NCBI RefSeq assembly: GCF_000383915.1
Contig: NZ_KB912942.1
Coordinates: 5,948,564 to 6,012,563, forward strand
Source: Amycolatopsis benzoatilytica AK 16/65
Lineage (GTDB): Bacteria > Actinomycetota > Actinomycetes > Mycobacteriales > Pseudonocardiaceae
Direction of reading: 5' to 3'
DNA: 64,000 nucleotides
How positions within the stretch are numbered: position 1 is the first letter of the stretch; each line of letters starts with the position of its first letter. The translations under genes and the position numbers were made by a program. Positions 42,667 through 50,947 of the stretch are shown here, one piece after another. The notes below the pieces were generated by a model that worked only from the letters and a program-made list of their open reading frames with translations, was not told the DNA's origin and ran no database searches.

Positions 42667-43083
42667 ATGGCCGACGCTCTGATTCTCGACAAGCCGCGCT
42701 CGCCGCGGCGCCCGTCCGCCCGGCGCAGCAACTTCGAGCTCTACAGCTGGCTGTTCATGCGCATTTCCGGCCTCGCGCTGATCATCCTGGTGCTCGGCCA
42801 CCTGTTCATCATGAACATCCTCGACGGCGGCGTGCACCGGATCAACTGGGGCTTCGTCGCGGGCCGCTGGGCCTCGCCGTTCTGGCAGTTCTGGGACCTG
42901 GCGATGCTCTGGCTCGCCGAGATCCACGGCGGCAACGGCCTGCGCACGATCATCGACGACTACGCCCGCAAGGACTCCACCCGGTTCTGGCTGAAGATCC
43001 TGCTGTACGTCTCGATGGCGCTGATCCTGGCCGTCGGCACGATGGTGATCTTCACCTTCGACCCGAACATGTCCGCCAACTGA
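42667..43083 (+). CDS. sdhD: Succinate dehydrogenase, hydrophobic membrane anchor subunit
   Basis: Second membrane subunit, 138 residues with three helices. WLFMRISGLALIILVLGHLF contains the conserved Arg and heme-region His; IHGGNGLRTIIDDY follows. The ATG at 42667 leaves 4 bases after sdhC; an in-frame GTG at 42655 overlapping sdhC is a possible alternative. It forms the quinone site with SdhC. Confidence 0.94.
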   Translation: MADALILDKPRSPRRPSARRSNFELYSWLFMRISGLALIILVLGHLFIMNILDGGVHRINWGFVAGRWASPFWQFWDLAMLWLAEIHGGNGLRTIIDDYARKDSTRFWLKILLYVSMALILAVGTMVIFTFDPNMSAN

Positions 43084-43108
43084 CGTCCCACCACCAGCGG
43101 AGAACCTG

Positions 43109-44863
43109 ATGCAGTTCCACAAGTACGACGTGGTGATCGTCGGCGCGGGCGGGGCCGGCATGCGCGCGGCCATCGAGTCCGGCCAGCGCGCCCGCACCGC
43201 GGTCCTCACCAAGCTGTACCCGACCCGGTCCCACACCGGCGCGGCGCAGGGCGGCATGTGCGCCGCGCTGGCGAACGTCGAAGAAGACAACTGGGAATGG
43301 CACACCTTCGACACCGTCAAGGGCGGTGACTACCTGGTCGACCAGGACGCCGCGGAGATCATGGCCAAGGAGGCCATCGACGCCGTCCTCGACCTGGAGA
43401 AAATGGGCCTGCCGTTCAACCGGACGCCCGAGGGCAAGATCGACCAGCGCCGGTTCGGCGGGCACACCCGCGACCACGGCAAGGCCGCGGTGCGCCGCGC
43501 CTGCTACGCCGCCGACCGCACCGGGCACATGATCCTGCAGACGCTGTACCAAAACTGCGTCAAGCACGGCACCGAGTTCTTCAACGAGTTCTACGTGCTC
43601 GACCTGGTCCTTTCCGAGGGCGAGGACGGCAACCCGATCGCCACCGGCGTGGTCGCCTACGAGCTGGCCACCGGCGAGCTGCACGTCTTCCAGGCGAAGT
43701 CGATCGTGTTCGCCACCGGCGGCGCGGGCAAGATCTTCAAGACCACCTCGAACGCGCACACCCTGACCGGCGACGGTCTCGGCATCATCTTCCGCAAGGG
43801 CCTGCCGCTGGAGGACATGGAGTTCTTCCAGTTCCACCCGACCGGCCTGGCCGGCCTCGGCATCCTCATCTCCGAGGCGGTCCGCGGCGAGGGCGGCATT
43901 CTGCGCAACGCCGACGGCGAGCGGTTCATGGAGCGCTACGCGCCCACCATCAAGGACCTCGCGCCGCGCGACATCGTCGCCCGGTCGATGGTCCAGGAGG
44001 TGCTGCAGGGCCGCGGCTGCGGGCCGAACAAGGACTACGTGGTCCTGGACGTGACCCACCTTCCGGTCGAGGTCCTGGAGACCAAGCTGCCGGACATCAC
44101 CGAGTTCTCCCGCACCTACCTGGGCGTCGACCCGGTCAAGGAGCCGGTGCCGGTGTTCCCGACGTGTCACTACGTCATGGGCGGCATCCCGACGAACATC
44201 CACGGCGAAGCGCTGCGCGACAACGAGCACGTCATCCCCGGCCTGTACGCCGCGGGCGAGGTCGCTTGCGTGTCCGTGCACGGCTCGAACCGGCTGGGCA
44301 CCAACTCGCTGCTGGACATCAACGTGTTCGGCCGCCGCGCGGGCATCGCCGCCGCGGAGTACGCGCTGGCGCACGAGCACGTCGAACTGCCGGAGAACCC
44401 GACCGTCCTGGTCGAGGAGCAGCTGGCCGGTCTGCTGTCGGAGCACGGCGACGAACGCGTCGCCGACATCCGCAAGGAAATGCAGCAGACGATGGACTCG
44501 CACGCGTCGGTGTACCGCACCGAGGACACCCTCAAGCAGGCGCTGACCGACATCCAGGCGCTGAAGGAGCGGTACCAGCGGATCACCGTGGCGGACAAGG
44601 GCAAGCGGTACAACACCGACCTGCTCGAAGCCGTCGAGCTGGGCTTCCTGCTGGAACTGGCGGAGGTCCTGGTCGTCGGCGCGATCGCGCGCAAGGAATC
44701 CCGCGGCGGCCACGCCCGCGAGGACTACCCGAACCGCGACGACACGAACTTCATGCGGCACACCATGGCCTACAAGCAGGGCGACGGGCTGTCGTCCGAC
44801 ATCCGGCTCGACTACAAGCCGGTCACCTTCACCCGCTACGAACCGATGGAGCGGAAGTACTGA
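43109..44863 (+). CDS. sdhA: Succinate dehydrogenase, flavoprotein subunit
   Basis: Catalytic subunit that oxidises succinate to fumarate with covalently bound FAD, 584 residues. The dinucleotide fold is VVIVGAGGAGMRAA. The FAD-attachment His is in TRSHTGAAQGG, and the active-site HPTG is in FQFHPTGLAG. The catalytic Arg lies in the capping domain near RDIVARSMVQEV, and NRLGTNSLLDINVFGRRAG (in two parts) is conserved. Its stop codon overlaps the sdhB start (TGATG). Confidence 0.97.
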   Translation: MQFHKYDVVIVGAGGAGMRAAIESGQRARTAVLTKLYPTRSHTGAAQGGMCAALANVEEDNWEWHTFDTVKGGDYLVDQDAAEIMAKEAIDAVLDLEKMGLPFNRTPEGKIDQRRFGGHTRDHGKAAVRRACYAADRTGHMILQTLYQNCVKHGTEFFNEFYVLDLVLSEGEDGNPIATGVVAYELATGELHVFQAKSIVFATGGAGKIFKTTSNAHTLTGDGLGIIFRKGLPLEDMEFFQFHPTGLAGLGILISEAVRGEGGILRNADGERFMERYAPTIKDLAPRDIVARSMVQEVLQGRGCGPNKDYVVLDVTHLPVEVLETKLPDITEFSRTYLGVDPVKEPVPVFPTCHYVMGGIPTNIHGEALRDNEHVIPGLYAAGEVACVSVHGSNRLGTNSLLDINVFGRRAGIAAAEYALAHEHVELPENPTVLVEEQLAGLLSEHGDERVADIRKEMQQTMDSHASVYRTEDTLKQALTDIQALKERYQRITVADKGKRYNTDLLEAVELGFLLELAEVLVVGAIARKESRGGHAREDYPNRDDTNFMRHTMAYKQGDGLSSDIRLDYKPVTFTRYEPMERKY

Positions 44864-45633
44864 TGACGACGGCCACCCCCGAGGCGCCCTCCGCCAAGGC
44901 GTCCGACGAGCACACGCCGATCCAGGTCACGCTGAAGATCCTCCGGTTCAACCCGGAGGTCGACTCCGAGCCGCACTGGGAGACCTACGACGTCCCGGCG
45001 CAGCCGACCGACCGCGTGCTGAACCTGCTGTTCTACGTCAAGGACTACCTCGACGGCACGTTCTCCTTCCGCCGCTCGTGCGCGCACGGCGTCTGCGGTT
45101 CGGACGCGATGCAGATCAACGGCATCAACCGGCTCGCCTGCAAGGTCCTGCTGAAGGACCTGATGCAGAAGGGCAAGAAGACCGAGATCACCATCGCCCC
45201 GATCAAGGGCCTGACGACGTTGAAGGACCTCTACGTCGACATGGACCCGTTCTTCGAGGCGTACCGGTCGATCAAGCCGTACCTGATCACCTACGGCAAC
45301 GAGCCGACCCGCGAGCGGATCCAGTCCCAGGCCGACCGCAACCGGTTCGACGACACCACCAAGTGCATCCTGTGCGCCTGCTGCACGTCGTCCTGCCCGG
45401 TCTACTGGAACGACGGCTCGTACTTCGGCCCGGCGGCGATCGTGAACGCGCACCGGTTCATCTTCGACTCCCGCGACGAGGGGGCCGAGGAGCGGCTGGA
45501 CATCCTGAACGACGGTGAAGGCGTGTGGCGCTGCCGCACGACGTTCAACTGCACCGACGCCTGCCCGCGCGGCATCCAGGTGACCAAGGCGATCCAGGAA
45601 GTGAAGCGCGCCCTGCTTTTCAAGCGCGTCTGA
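44863..45633 (+). CDS. sdhB: Succinate dehydrogenase, iron-sulfur subunit
   Basis: Electron-transfer subunit of 256 residues. The [2Fe-2S] cluster is bound by RRSCAHGVCGSDA and a Cys in NRLACKVLL. The [4Fe-4S] and [3Fe-4S] clusters are bound by CILCACCTSSCPVYW and TFNCTDACPRGI. An N-terminal extension (MTTATPEAPSAKASDEHTP) is unusual but common in actinomycete enzymes. It passes electrons from SdhA to the quinone site. It is the last gene of the operon, followed 13 bases later by palindrome copy 7. Confidence 0.96.
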   Translation: MTTATPEAPSAKASDEHTPIQVTLKILRFNPEVDSEPHWETYDVPAQPTDRVLNLLFYVKDYLDGTFSFRRSCAHGVCGSDAMQINGINRLACKVLLKDLMQKGKKTEITIAPIKGLTTLKDLYVDMDPFFEAYRSIKPYLITYGNEPTRERIQSQADRNRFDDTTKCILCACCTSSCPVYWNDGSYFGPAAIVNAHRFIFDSRDEGAEERLDILNDGEGVWRCRTTFNCTDACPRGIQVTKAIQEVKRALLFKRV

Positions 45634-45645
45634 CGCTTCAGCTCG

Positions 45646-45698
45646 GTCCGTGAAGGGCCCCTTGAGGGACTTAGATTCCCGCAAGGGGCCCTTCACGG
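45646..45698. repeat. Dispersed palindrome, copy 7 (left border of AbiEi/DUF559 unit)
   Basis: GTCCGTGAAGGGCCCCTTGA at the left and GCAAGGGGCCCTTCACGG at the right, with the non-symmetric centre GGGACTTAGATTCCC. It is identical with copy 8 over all 53 bases, including the asymmetric centre not shared by other copies. Confidence 0.95.
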
Positions 45699-45789
45699 CT
45701 TTTGGCCGAGGTATCCACAAGCCGGGCAGTTGTCCACAGATTCGTGCTGGTCAGCCCAGAAGCGGGGCAGCGCCTGCAGTATTCGGCGT

Positions 45790-46755
45790 ATGAAGAGAAC
45801 CGGCCGCTGGGCCAGCGAGCCCGGCGTACTCGCCCAGCACAGCAATCATCAGGTGATCCGAGCGATGACGCTCGAGTCGCTGGGCATGGCCAGCAAGGTC
45901 ATCTATAGAAGATGCCTGCCCGGCGGGCCCTGGCGGCGGCTGCTGCCCGGAGTCATTCTTCTGCACAACAACGATCCGACGCCTGACCAACTCGCGCATG
46001 CCGCGCTTCTCTACGCGGGGCCTTCTTCTCAGGTCACCGGTGAAGAAGCATGCCGCAGGTATGGGCTGCGATTGCCCCCGTCCGGAGAACCCAGAATCCA
46101 CGTGCTGATCCCTCATCAGCGCAAAAGGGTCAGTTGTGGGTTCGTTCTCATCGAACGCACCAAGAGGCTGGCAGCACCTTGGCTGCGGGCTGGCGTCCCA
46201 CTGGCGCCGATAGCCAGGGCAGCGACGGACTTCGTTCGGCGGACGCAAGCGGTCAACCTCGTTGAGCAGGTCTTGATCGAAGCCGTCCAGCGAGGCCGGT
46301 GTCCACCGGGAGTGCTGCTCGAGGAGTTAAATCACGGCACACAGCGAGGTACGGCGATCGCTCGTCGGCTGCTGGTCGAATGGTCAGACATCCGGTCAGT
46401 GGCCGAAGCCGAAGCACGCCGCTTGGCGAAGTTGCTGCCCACCCCGCCGACCCACCAAAACCAGGCGCTGCACGACCATGCGGGCTGCTATGCGGGCCGA
46501 CCTGACTTCTGGTGGGACGACGTCGGACTGGCCTGGGAAATCGATTCGGTGGACTTCCACTTCCACTCGGCCGACTACGCACGAACATTGCGGCGCAACA
46601 CGCGCTATGCCGCGCTGGGGATTGCCGTAGTGCAAACACTTCCGTCTCGTCTGCGCACCGAACCGAAGGAAGTCTTGAACGAGCTCAACGCTGCCTACCG
46701 CGCCGCGCTGTCCCGCCCGCGCCCGCCAGTCCGCCTGCAAACTTCTCACGGTTGA
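45790..46755 (+). CDS. AbiEi-like winged-helix protein with DUF559/Vsr-type nuclease domain
   Basis: A 321-residue protein. The N-terminal domain (residues about 10-90, LAQHSNHQVIRAMTLESLGM and PDQLAHAALLYAGPSSQVTG) resembles the AbiEi-type antitoxin winged helix. The C-terminal domain (about 225-300) has GRPDFWW and AWEIDSVDFHFH, the Asp and Glu-X-Asp of restriction-endonuclease-like folds, as in DUF559. Codon use is unlike its neighbours: AGA codons occur, and about a quarter of the first 105 codons end in A or T. No AbiEii toxin is adjacent. The ATG at 45790 is preferred over a TTG at 45730. Two identical palindromes border the gene. A role in defence or as a solitary genome guest is inferred. 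Confidence 0.7.
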   Translation: MKRTGRWASEPGVLAQHSNHQVIRAMTLESLGMASKVIYRRCLPGGPWRRLLPGVILLHNNDPTPDQLAHAALLYAGPSSQVTGEEACRRYGLRLPPSGEPRIHVLIPHQRKRVSCGFVLIERTKRLAAPWLRAGVPLAPIARAATDFVRRTQAVNLVEQVLIEAVQRGRCPPGVLLEELNHGTQRGTAIARRLLVEWSDIRSVAEAEARRLAKLLPTPPTHQNQALHDHAGCYAGRPDFWWDDVGLAWEIDSVDFHFHSADYARTLRRNTRYAALGIAVVQTLPSRLRTEPKEVLNELNAAYRAALSRPRPPVRLQTSHG

Positions 46756-46759
46756 GCTG

Positions 46760-46814
46760 GTCCGTGAAGGGCCCCTTGAGGGACTTAGATTCCCGCAAGG
46801 GGCCCTTCACGGAC
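46760..46814. repeat. Dispersed palindrome, copy 8 (right border of AbiEi/DUF559 unit)
   Basis: It shares the same 53 bases as copy 7, in the same orientation, and extends two more paired bases (GGAC). It lies 4 bases after the AbiEi-like stop codon and before the convergent subtilase gene. Confidence 0.95.
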
Positions 46815-46827
46815 GTTCAGTGCTACG

Positions 46828-48216
46828 TCAGCGAACCGCGTCCAGGGCGTTCACCAGGCCGCGCCCGTAGTACGAGTTGTTCTGCTCCGGTCCCTGGCAA
46901 GCCGACACGTCACAGGCGACCGGGTCCGCCTCAGCGGTCAACAATGCCGACAAGGCCCGCGGCGGAGCGTGGCGGTGCGTAGAAGCCAACAATGCCGCGA
47001 CGCCGGCCGCGTGCGGCGAAGCCATCGACGTCCCGCACTTGGTGCCATAGCCACCGTTGAAGATCGTCGACAGCGGGCAGCCCGCTCCCTGCCCGGCCGG
47101 CGGCTTCTGGCCCGAGTCGCCGCCCGGCGCGGTGACCGTCACAGAGCCGTAGTTGGAGTAGTAAGACTTCGTCCCGGCGTAGCCGACTGCCGACACCGTG
47201 ACGACGCCGTCGATCGACTTCGGCAGAATGCCGCACGACGCGTCGACCTTGTGCGGGCGGTTCGGGTCGACGGTCTGCGTACGGACGTCGAAGCCCGAGT
47301 TGCCCGCCGCAGCGATGTTCAGGGTGCCGTGCTCCGTCGAGTACGTGACAGCGCGCCGTACGGCCTCGTACGCGGCGGCGTCGCCTGCTTCGTTGCGGCA
47401 GTAGAACATGCCTGGGTCGATGTAGTAGCTGTTGTTCGTCACCGGGAAGCGGTGCTTCCCTGCCCACATGAAGCCGCAGACAGCCGCCTCCGGGAAGATG
47501 TAGCCGTCGTCGTTCACGACTTTCACCGAGGCCAGCCGGACGCCGGGCGCGATGCCGGTGAAGCCGCGCGAAGCGTCCCTACCGGCGATGGTGCCGGCAA
47601 CGTGCGTGCCGTGGTCGGAAGTGGTCGGCAGCCACGAAGCGGCGGCAGTGTCCGGCGCGCCGGTGTTGCAGCCGGCCGAAGCACCAGCGTCCACGGCGTG
47701 CGCGAGCGCCGGATGCTTCGCGTCGATGCCGGAGTCCAGCACGCCGACGGTCACCGACTGCGAGCCCTGGTTGACCTTGTTCGCCTCCGGCGCGTGGATC
47801 GCACGCATGTCCCACTGCTGCGCCGACAAGTCGTCACCGGCGGCGACGCTCTCGGTCTGCTCCAGCATCCCGACCGCCGAGCGCAGCCCGGCTCGGGCGG
47901 CGGCCTTCGCGGCGACGTCCTTGCCGCCCGAGTAGGCGCGCAGCACGCCGATCCGGTCGGCGAAGTCCGCGTTGCGCGAGCTGGCGATCGCGACGCCGAT
48001 CTCCGGGTAATACGCCACCTTCGTGCCGCACTTGGCGGCCAGCTCGGTGTCGACCGTGCGCTGCGACGCGCCCGGTTGGTACAGCACGACGTAGGTGTAC
48101 GAAGCGCTCGTGGTGTCGCAGGTCGGCGCGGGCGCGGCGGAAGCCGGTACCGCCAGCGCGCCCGCGGCGACTCCGGCAACAGCCACCGGAACCAGCAATC
48201 GGCGTAAACGGGACAT
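46828..48216 (-). CDS. Secreted subtilisin-like serine protease (S8)
   Basis: A 462-residue exported protease. The signal peptide covers residues 1-28 (MSRLRRLLVP start, PASAAPA end). An I9-like propeptide of about 100 residues follows. The catalytic triad is Asp161 (VLDSGID), His202 (DHGTHVAG) and Ser397 (GTSMASPHAAG). The oxyanion Asn is in AAAGNSGFDV. Eight or more cysteines in the mature part suggest disulfide stabilisation. There is no C-terminal membrane anchor, so it is not a mycosin. The ATG follows GGAGGG closely. Confidence 0.94.
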   Translation of the reverse strand: MSRLRRLLVPVAVAGVAAGALAVPASAAPAPTCDTTSASYTYVVLYQPGASQRTVDTELAAKCGTKVAYYPEIGVAIASSRNADFADRIGVLRAYSGGKDVAAKAAARAGLRSAVGMLEQTESVAAGDDLSAQQWDMRAIHAPEANKVNQGSQSVTVGVLDSGIDAKHPALAHAVDAGASAGCNTGAPDTAAASWLPTTSDHGTHVAGTIAGRDASRGFTGIAPGVRLASVKVVNDDGYIFPEAAVCGFMWAGKHRFPVTNNSYYIDPGMFYCRNEAGDAAAYEAVRRAVTYSTEHGTLNIAAAGNSGFDVRTQTVDPNRPHKVDASCGILPKSIDGVVTVSAVGYAGTKSYYSNYGSVTVTAPGGDSGQKPPAGQGAGCPLSTIFNGGYGTKCGTSMASPHAAGVAALLASTHRHAPPRALSALLTAEADPVACDVSACQGPEQNNSYYGRGLVNALDAVR

Positions 48217-48284
48217 ATACCCTCCATGGTCGGTCGCCAGAACCTAAGTCAGTCCGGCCGAGTCCGCTACCGACCATGGGAGGG

Positions 48285-48530
48285 TCAAGCGTCTGCGCGT
48301 TCCTTCGCGGTCGCCCGGATGCCGCGCCAGCCGAGCACGCCGATGGCGGTGCCGAAGACGAACGACGCGACGGTCAAGATCGCGTGCACGATGAAGTATC
48401 CGGTCGGCGAACCGTCGGCCGCCCAGGACTGGTTGCTGGCCCAGAGGTTCTTCGCGAAGGTGATCCAGATGATCCAGGACCAGATGCCGAAAGCGAACAA
48501 GGCCATCGCTGTACCTCGTGAAATGCGCAT
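48285..48530 (-). CDS. SCO4848-family small membrane protein
   Basis: An 81-residue protein with two membrane helices (about 10-27 and 45-68), starting MRISRGTAMALFAFGIWSWI. The loop ASNQSWAADGSPTGYFIVHA is characteristic of the SCO4848 family. In Streptomyces this gene lies next to the D-Ala-D-Ala carboxypeptidase SCO4847 and close to sdh, as here. It is divergent from the carboxypeptidase gene by 42 bases. Function unknown. Confidence 0.85.
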   Translation of the reverse strand: MRISRGTAMALFAFGIWSWIIWITFAKNLWASNQSWAADGSPTGYFIVHAILTVASFVFGTAIGVLGWRGIRATAKERADA

Positions 48531-48560
48531 GTTCCGAGTATGCCGCTGGGCCTTCGGCGC

Positions 48561-48566
48561 TAGATT
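48561..48566 (+). promoter_or_regulatory. -10 box of leaderless carboxypeptidase gene
   Basis: TAGATT lies 6 bases before the GTG at 48573, in the 42-base gap to the divergent SCO4848-type gene; no ribosome-binding site is present. Confidence 0.5.
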
Positions 48567-48572
48567 GCATGG

Positions 48573-49811
48573 GTGCACCCCGCTTTCGTCCGGTCGCTGC
48601 GAGCAATCGCCGCGCCACTCGCCGCAGCCCTCGTAGCCGTCTCCGTGCCCGTCGCGCTGGCCGTCCCAGCGCAAGCGCAGCAGTGCACTGAGCACGCCGC
48701 CCCGCCCGCGCCGGTGGACACTTCGGAGAAGCCGAAGCCGGGCCAGACCGTCCCGCCGCCGCTGCCGGTGCCCGCACAGCCGGTGGGCGGCGAGCGGCTG
48801 GGCAGCTGCGGCACGGTCCTCCCGCCGGGCGCGCCGGCGCTGCCCGAGGGCGATACCTCGGCGTCCTGGGTGGTGCAGGACCTCGACAGCGGCGCGATCG
48901 TCGCGGCGAAGGACCCGCACGCACGGGAGCGGCCGGCGTCGCTGATCAAGACGCTGCTGGCGCTCGTAGTGGTCACCGAGCTGAAGCCGGACCAGGTCGT
49001 CGTCCCGACCAAGGAAGACGCCGAGCAGGAGTGCACCTGCGTCGGCATCGCCGCGGGCGGCCACTACACGGTCGACCAGCTGCTGCACGGCCTGCTGATG
49101 CACTCGGGCAATGACGTCGCGCACGCCTTCGCGACGGTGCTGGGCGGCGTCGACGCGGCGACCGCGAAGATGAACGCTCTCGCCGCTCGCATCGGTGCCA
49201 CCGACACCCGCGCCGCGACCCCGTCCGGCCTGGACGGACCGGGTATGTCGACGTCGGCCTACGACCTGAGCGTCATCTTCCACTACGCGATGAAGCAGCC
49301 CGAGTTCGCACAGGCGGTGGCGACGAAGGCGTACACGATCCCGGCGGTCGACGGGAAGCCGGCGATCCCGGTGTTCAACGACAACAAGCTGCTCGGCGTG
49401 TATCCCGGCTTCCTCGGCGGGAAAACCGGCTTCACCAACGACGCCCGGCACACCTATGTCGGCGGCGCCGCGCGCGACGGGAAGCGGCTGGCCATCGTGA
49501 TGATGCGCGCCGAACAGCGTCCGACCCGGGTCGTGGACCAGGCCGCGAAACTGCTCGACTACGGCTTCGCGCTGGAGAAGTCCGGTGCGCAGCCGGTCGG
49601 CCAGATCGCCTACCACTCGCTCACCACCGAATCCGCTCCGACCGCGGACAGGGAGGTCGCCCCGGCGGGCTCGAATTCGGCAGCCGGCGCGGCGACGCAA
49701 CAGCCGGACGCGTTCGGCACCACCGGCTGGGTGCTGACCCTGATCGTGCTGGTGATCATCATCGCCGGATTCGTCATCGGCTACCGGCGCAAGCGGAGCG
49801 CTCGCTCGTAG
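48573..49811 (+). CDS. D-alanyl-D-alanine carboxypeptidase (PBP5-like)
   Basis: Trims the terminal D-Ala of peptidoglycan peptides outside the membrane. It has 412 residues. A signal peptide (residues 1-36) is followed by a Pro-rich linker (about 42-95). The penicillin-binding motifs are Ser123-x-x-Lys126 (SLIK), Ser178-Gly-Asn180 (HSGNDV) and Lys284-Thr-Gly286 (GGKTGFT). A C-terminal membrane helix (about 384-403) and RRKRSARS tail anchor it. The GTG start sits 6 bases behind the -10 box. It corresponds in position and length to SCO4847 of Streptomyces. Confidence 0.94.
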   Translation: MHPAFVRSLRAIAAPLAAALVAVSVPVALAVPAQAQQCTEHAAPPAPVDTSEKPKPGQTVPPPLPVPAQPVGGERLGSCGTVLPPGAPALPEGDTSASWVVQDLDSGAIVAAKDPHARERPASLIKTLLALVVVTELKPDQVVVPTKEDAEQECTCVGIAAGGHYTVDQLLHGLLMHSGNDVAHAFATVLGGVDAATAKMNALAARIGATDTRAATPSGLDGPGMSTSAYDLSVIFHYAMKQPEFAQAVATKAYTIPAVDGKPAIPVFNDNKLLGVYPGFLGGKTGFTNDARHTYVGGAARDGKRLAIVMMRAEQRPTRVVDQAAKLLDYGFALEKSGAQPVGQIAYHSLTTESAPTADREVAPAGSNSAAGAATQQPDAFGTTGWVLTLIVLVIIIAGFVIGYRRKRSARS

Positions 49812-49820
49812 CTCGGCCCG

Positions 49821-49859
49821 GAAGAGGGCGGCTCGCTGGCGCGTGAGCCGCCCTTCTTC
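49821..49859. terminator. Bidirectional terminator hairpin
   Basis: GAAGAGGGCGGCTC pairs with GAGCCGCCCTTCTTC around GCTGGCGCGT, 9 bases after the carboxypeptidase stop and 3 bases before the convergent patatin-like gene. Confidence 0.82.
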
Positions 49860-49862
49860 GGG

Positions 49863-50783
49863 TCACTCGAACTTCAGCCGGGACGCCTCCCGCTTGCCCT
49901 GCTCGAACCCGGCCCTGGCGCTCGGAATCCGGGTCGCCGGGTCCATCTGATCGATGCCCATCGCGGCTCGCGAGTCCGCGTCCGGGATCAGCACCTCGAC
50001 TCGACTGCCCTGCTCGCGCAACGCCGCGACCTGGCTTTTCAGGTCCGTGCCGGGCATCTTGCGCAGGCCCTCGAACTGGCCGGGCGGCAGCGGAGCGTCG
50101 CCCCACCCGCCGAACGGCGAAAGCACCACGACGGTGGCATATCCGGCGGCCAGATCGGCGTTTTCACTGGAGCGCACGCCGCCGTTGACGTAGTTCTTGC
50201 CGTTGGCCCGATGCGTCGGCCCGAGGCCGGGCATGGCGGTGCTCGCGGTGACCGCGTCCGCCAGTTCGACACCGCAGTCCCGGGTCAGCGGAGCCGCGTC
50301 GCCAGTGTGCGCGTCGACCGCCATGATGATCATCGGCCGGTCCGGCCAGTCCTGGCTGGGCAGCCGGGCAGCGACCAGGGCACGCCGTTTTTCCGTTTCC
50401 TCGGGCCCGAAAGTGGCGTCCCGTTCCAGTCCGAACGCGCCGAGCGCGCGGCGCAGCCCTTCGGCGGTGGTGGCCGCCGCGCCGATCGCCCGGAGCTGGT
50501 CGAACACCGGCTCCATCGGCCGCTGCCGCGGGGGCTGGCCCGGTCGTCCCGGCCGAGCCGGTGCGGCCACCACCGCCGCGAACAGTTCAGCGGGCGGGAT
50601 TCCGCTGCGCACGTGCGCGGCCGCGGTCGCCCCGGAAGAGGTGCCGATGACCAGATCCGCGGTTTCGGTCAGATCGACGCCGGCCTCGGCCAGCCCGGCG
50701 ACCACCCCGATCGCCCAAGCGTTCCCGGCGGCACCGCCGCCGCCGATGACCAGGGCAAGGTTTGTCGAAGAAGAGTGCGACAT
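49863..50783 (-). CDS. Patatin-like phospholipase, active-site Asp replaced by Asn
   Basis: A 306-residue protein of the patatin fold. The oxyanion GGGGAAGNAW and the nucleophile Ser49 in GTSSG are present. The second member of the Ser-Asp dyad is normally in a DG(G/A) motif, but here the sequence is Asn200-Gly-Gly (YVNGGVRS). Lipase activity may therefore be lost or altered. There is no signal peptide. The start ATG at 50783 follows GAGAGGACTACTTC. It is convergent with the carboxypeptidase gene and faces away from the YihY-like gene upstream. Confidence 0.82.
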   Translation of the reverse strand: MSHSSSTNLALVIGGGGAAGNAWAIGVVAGLAEAGVDLTETADLVIGTSSGATAAAHVRSGIPPAELFAAVVAAPARPGRPGQPPRQRPMEPVFDQLRAIGAAATTAEGLRRALGAFGLERDATFGPEETEKRRALVAARLPSQDWPDRPMIIMAVDAHTGDAAPLTRDCGVELADAVTASTAMPGLGPTHRANGKNYVNGGVRSSENADLAAGYATVVVLSPFGGWGDAPLPPGQFEGLRKMPGTDLKSQVAALREQGSRVEVLIPDADSRAAMGIDQMDPATRIPSARAGFEQGKREASRLKFE

Positions 50784-50947
50784 GAAGTAGTCCTCTCAAG
50801 CATCCGGACACGGGTGCTCGAGGACTGGCGGCGAAGCGCTAGCGGCTCCGGCGTACCGAGGCGAGCACCCGACTCTGCAGGGAAATCGGACTCACCTCCT
50901 CCGGCCGTGCGGCTGTTGAACTCAGCGGCAAGAGTACCGGAGCCAGC

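Noticed and set aside
45790..46755. Complete AbiE toxin-antitoxin system
   Set aside because: Only a solitary protein with an AbiEi-like N-terminus was found; no nucleotidyltransferase toxin gene follows within the palindrome-bounded unit.
46828..48216. Subtilase as a type VII mycosin
   Set aside because: It lacks the C-terminal membrane helix of mycosins and no ESX core genes are adjacent.
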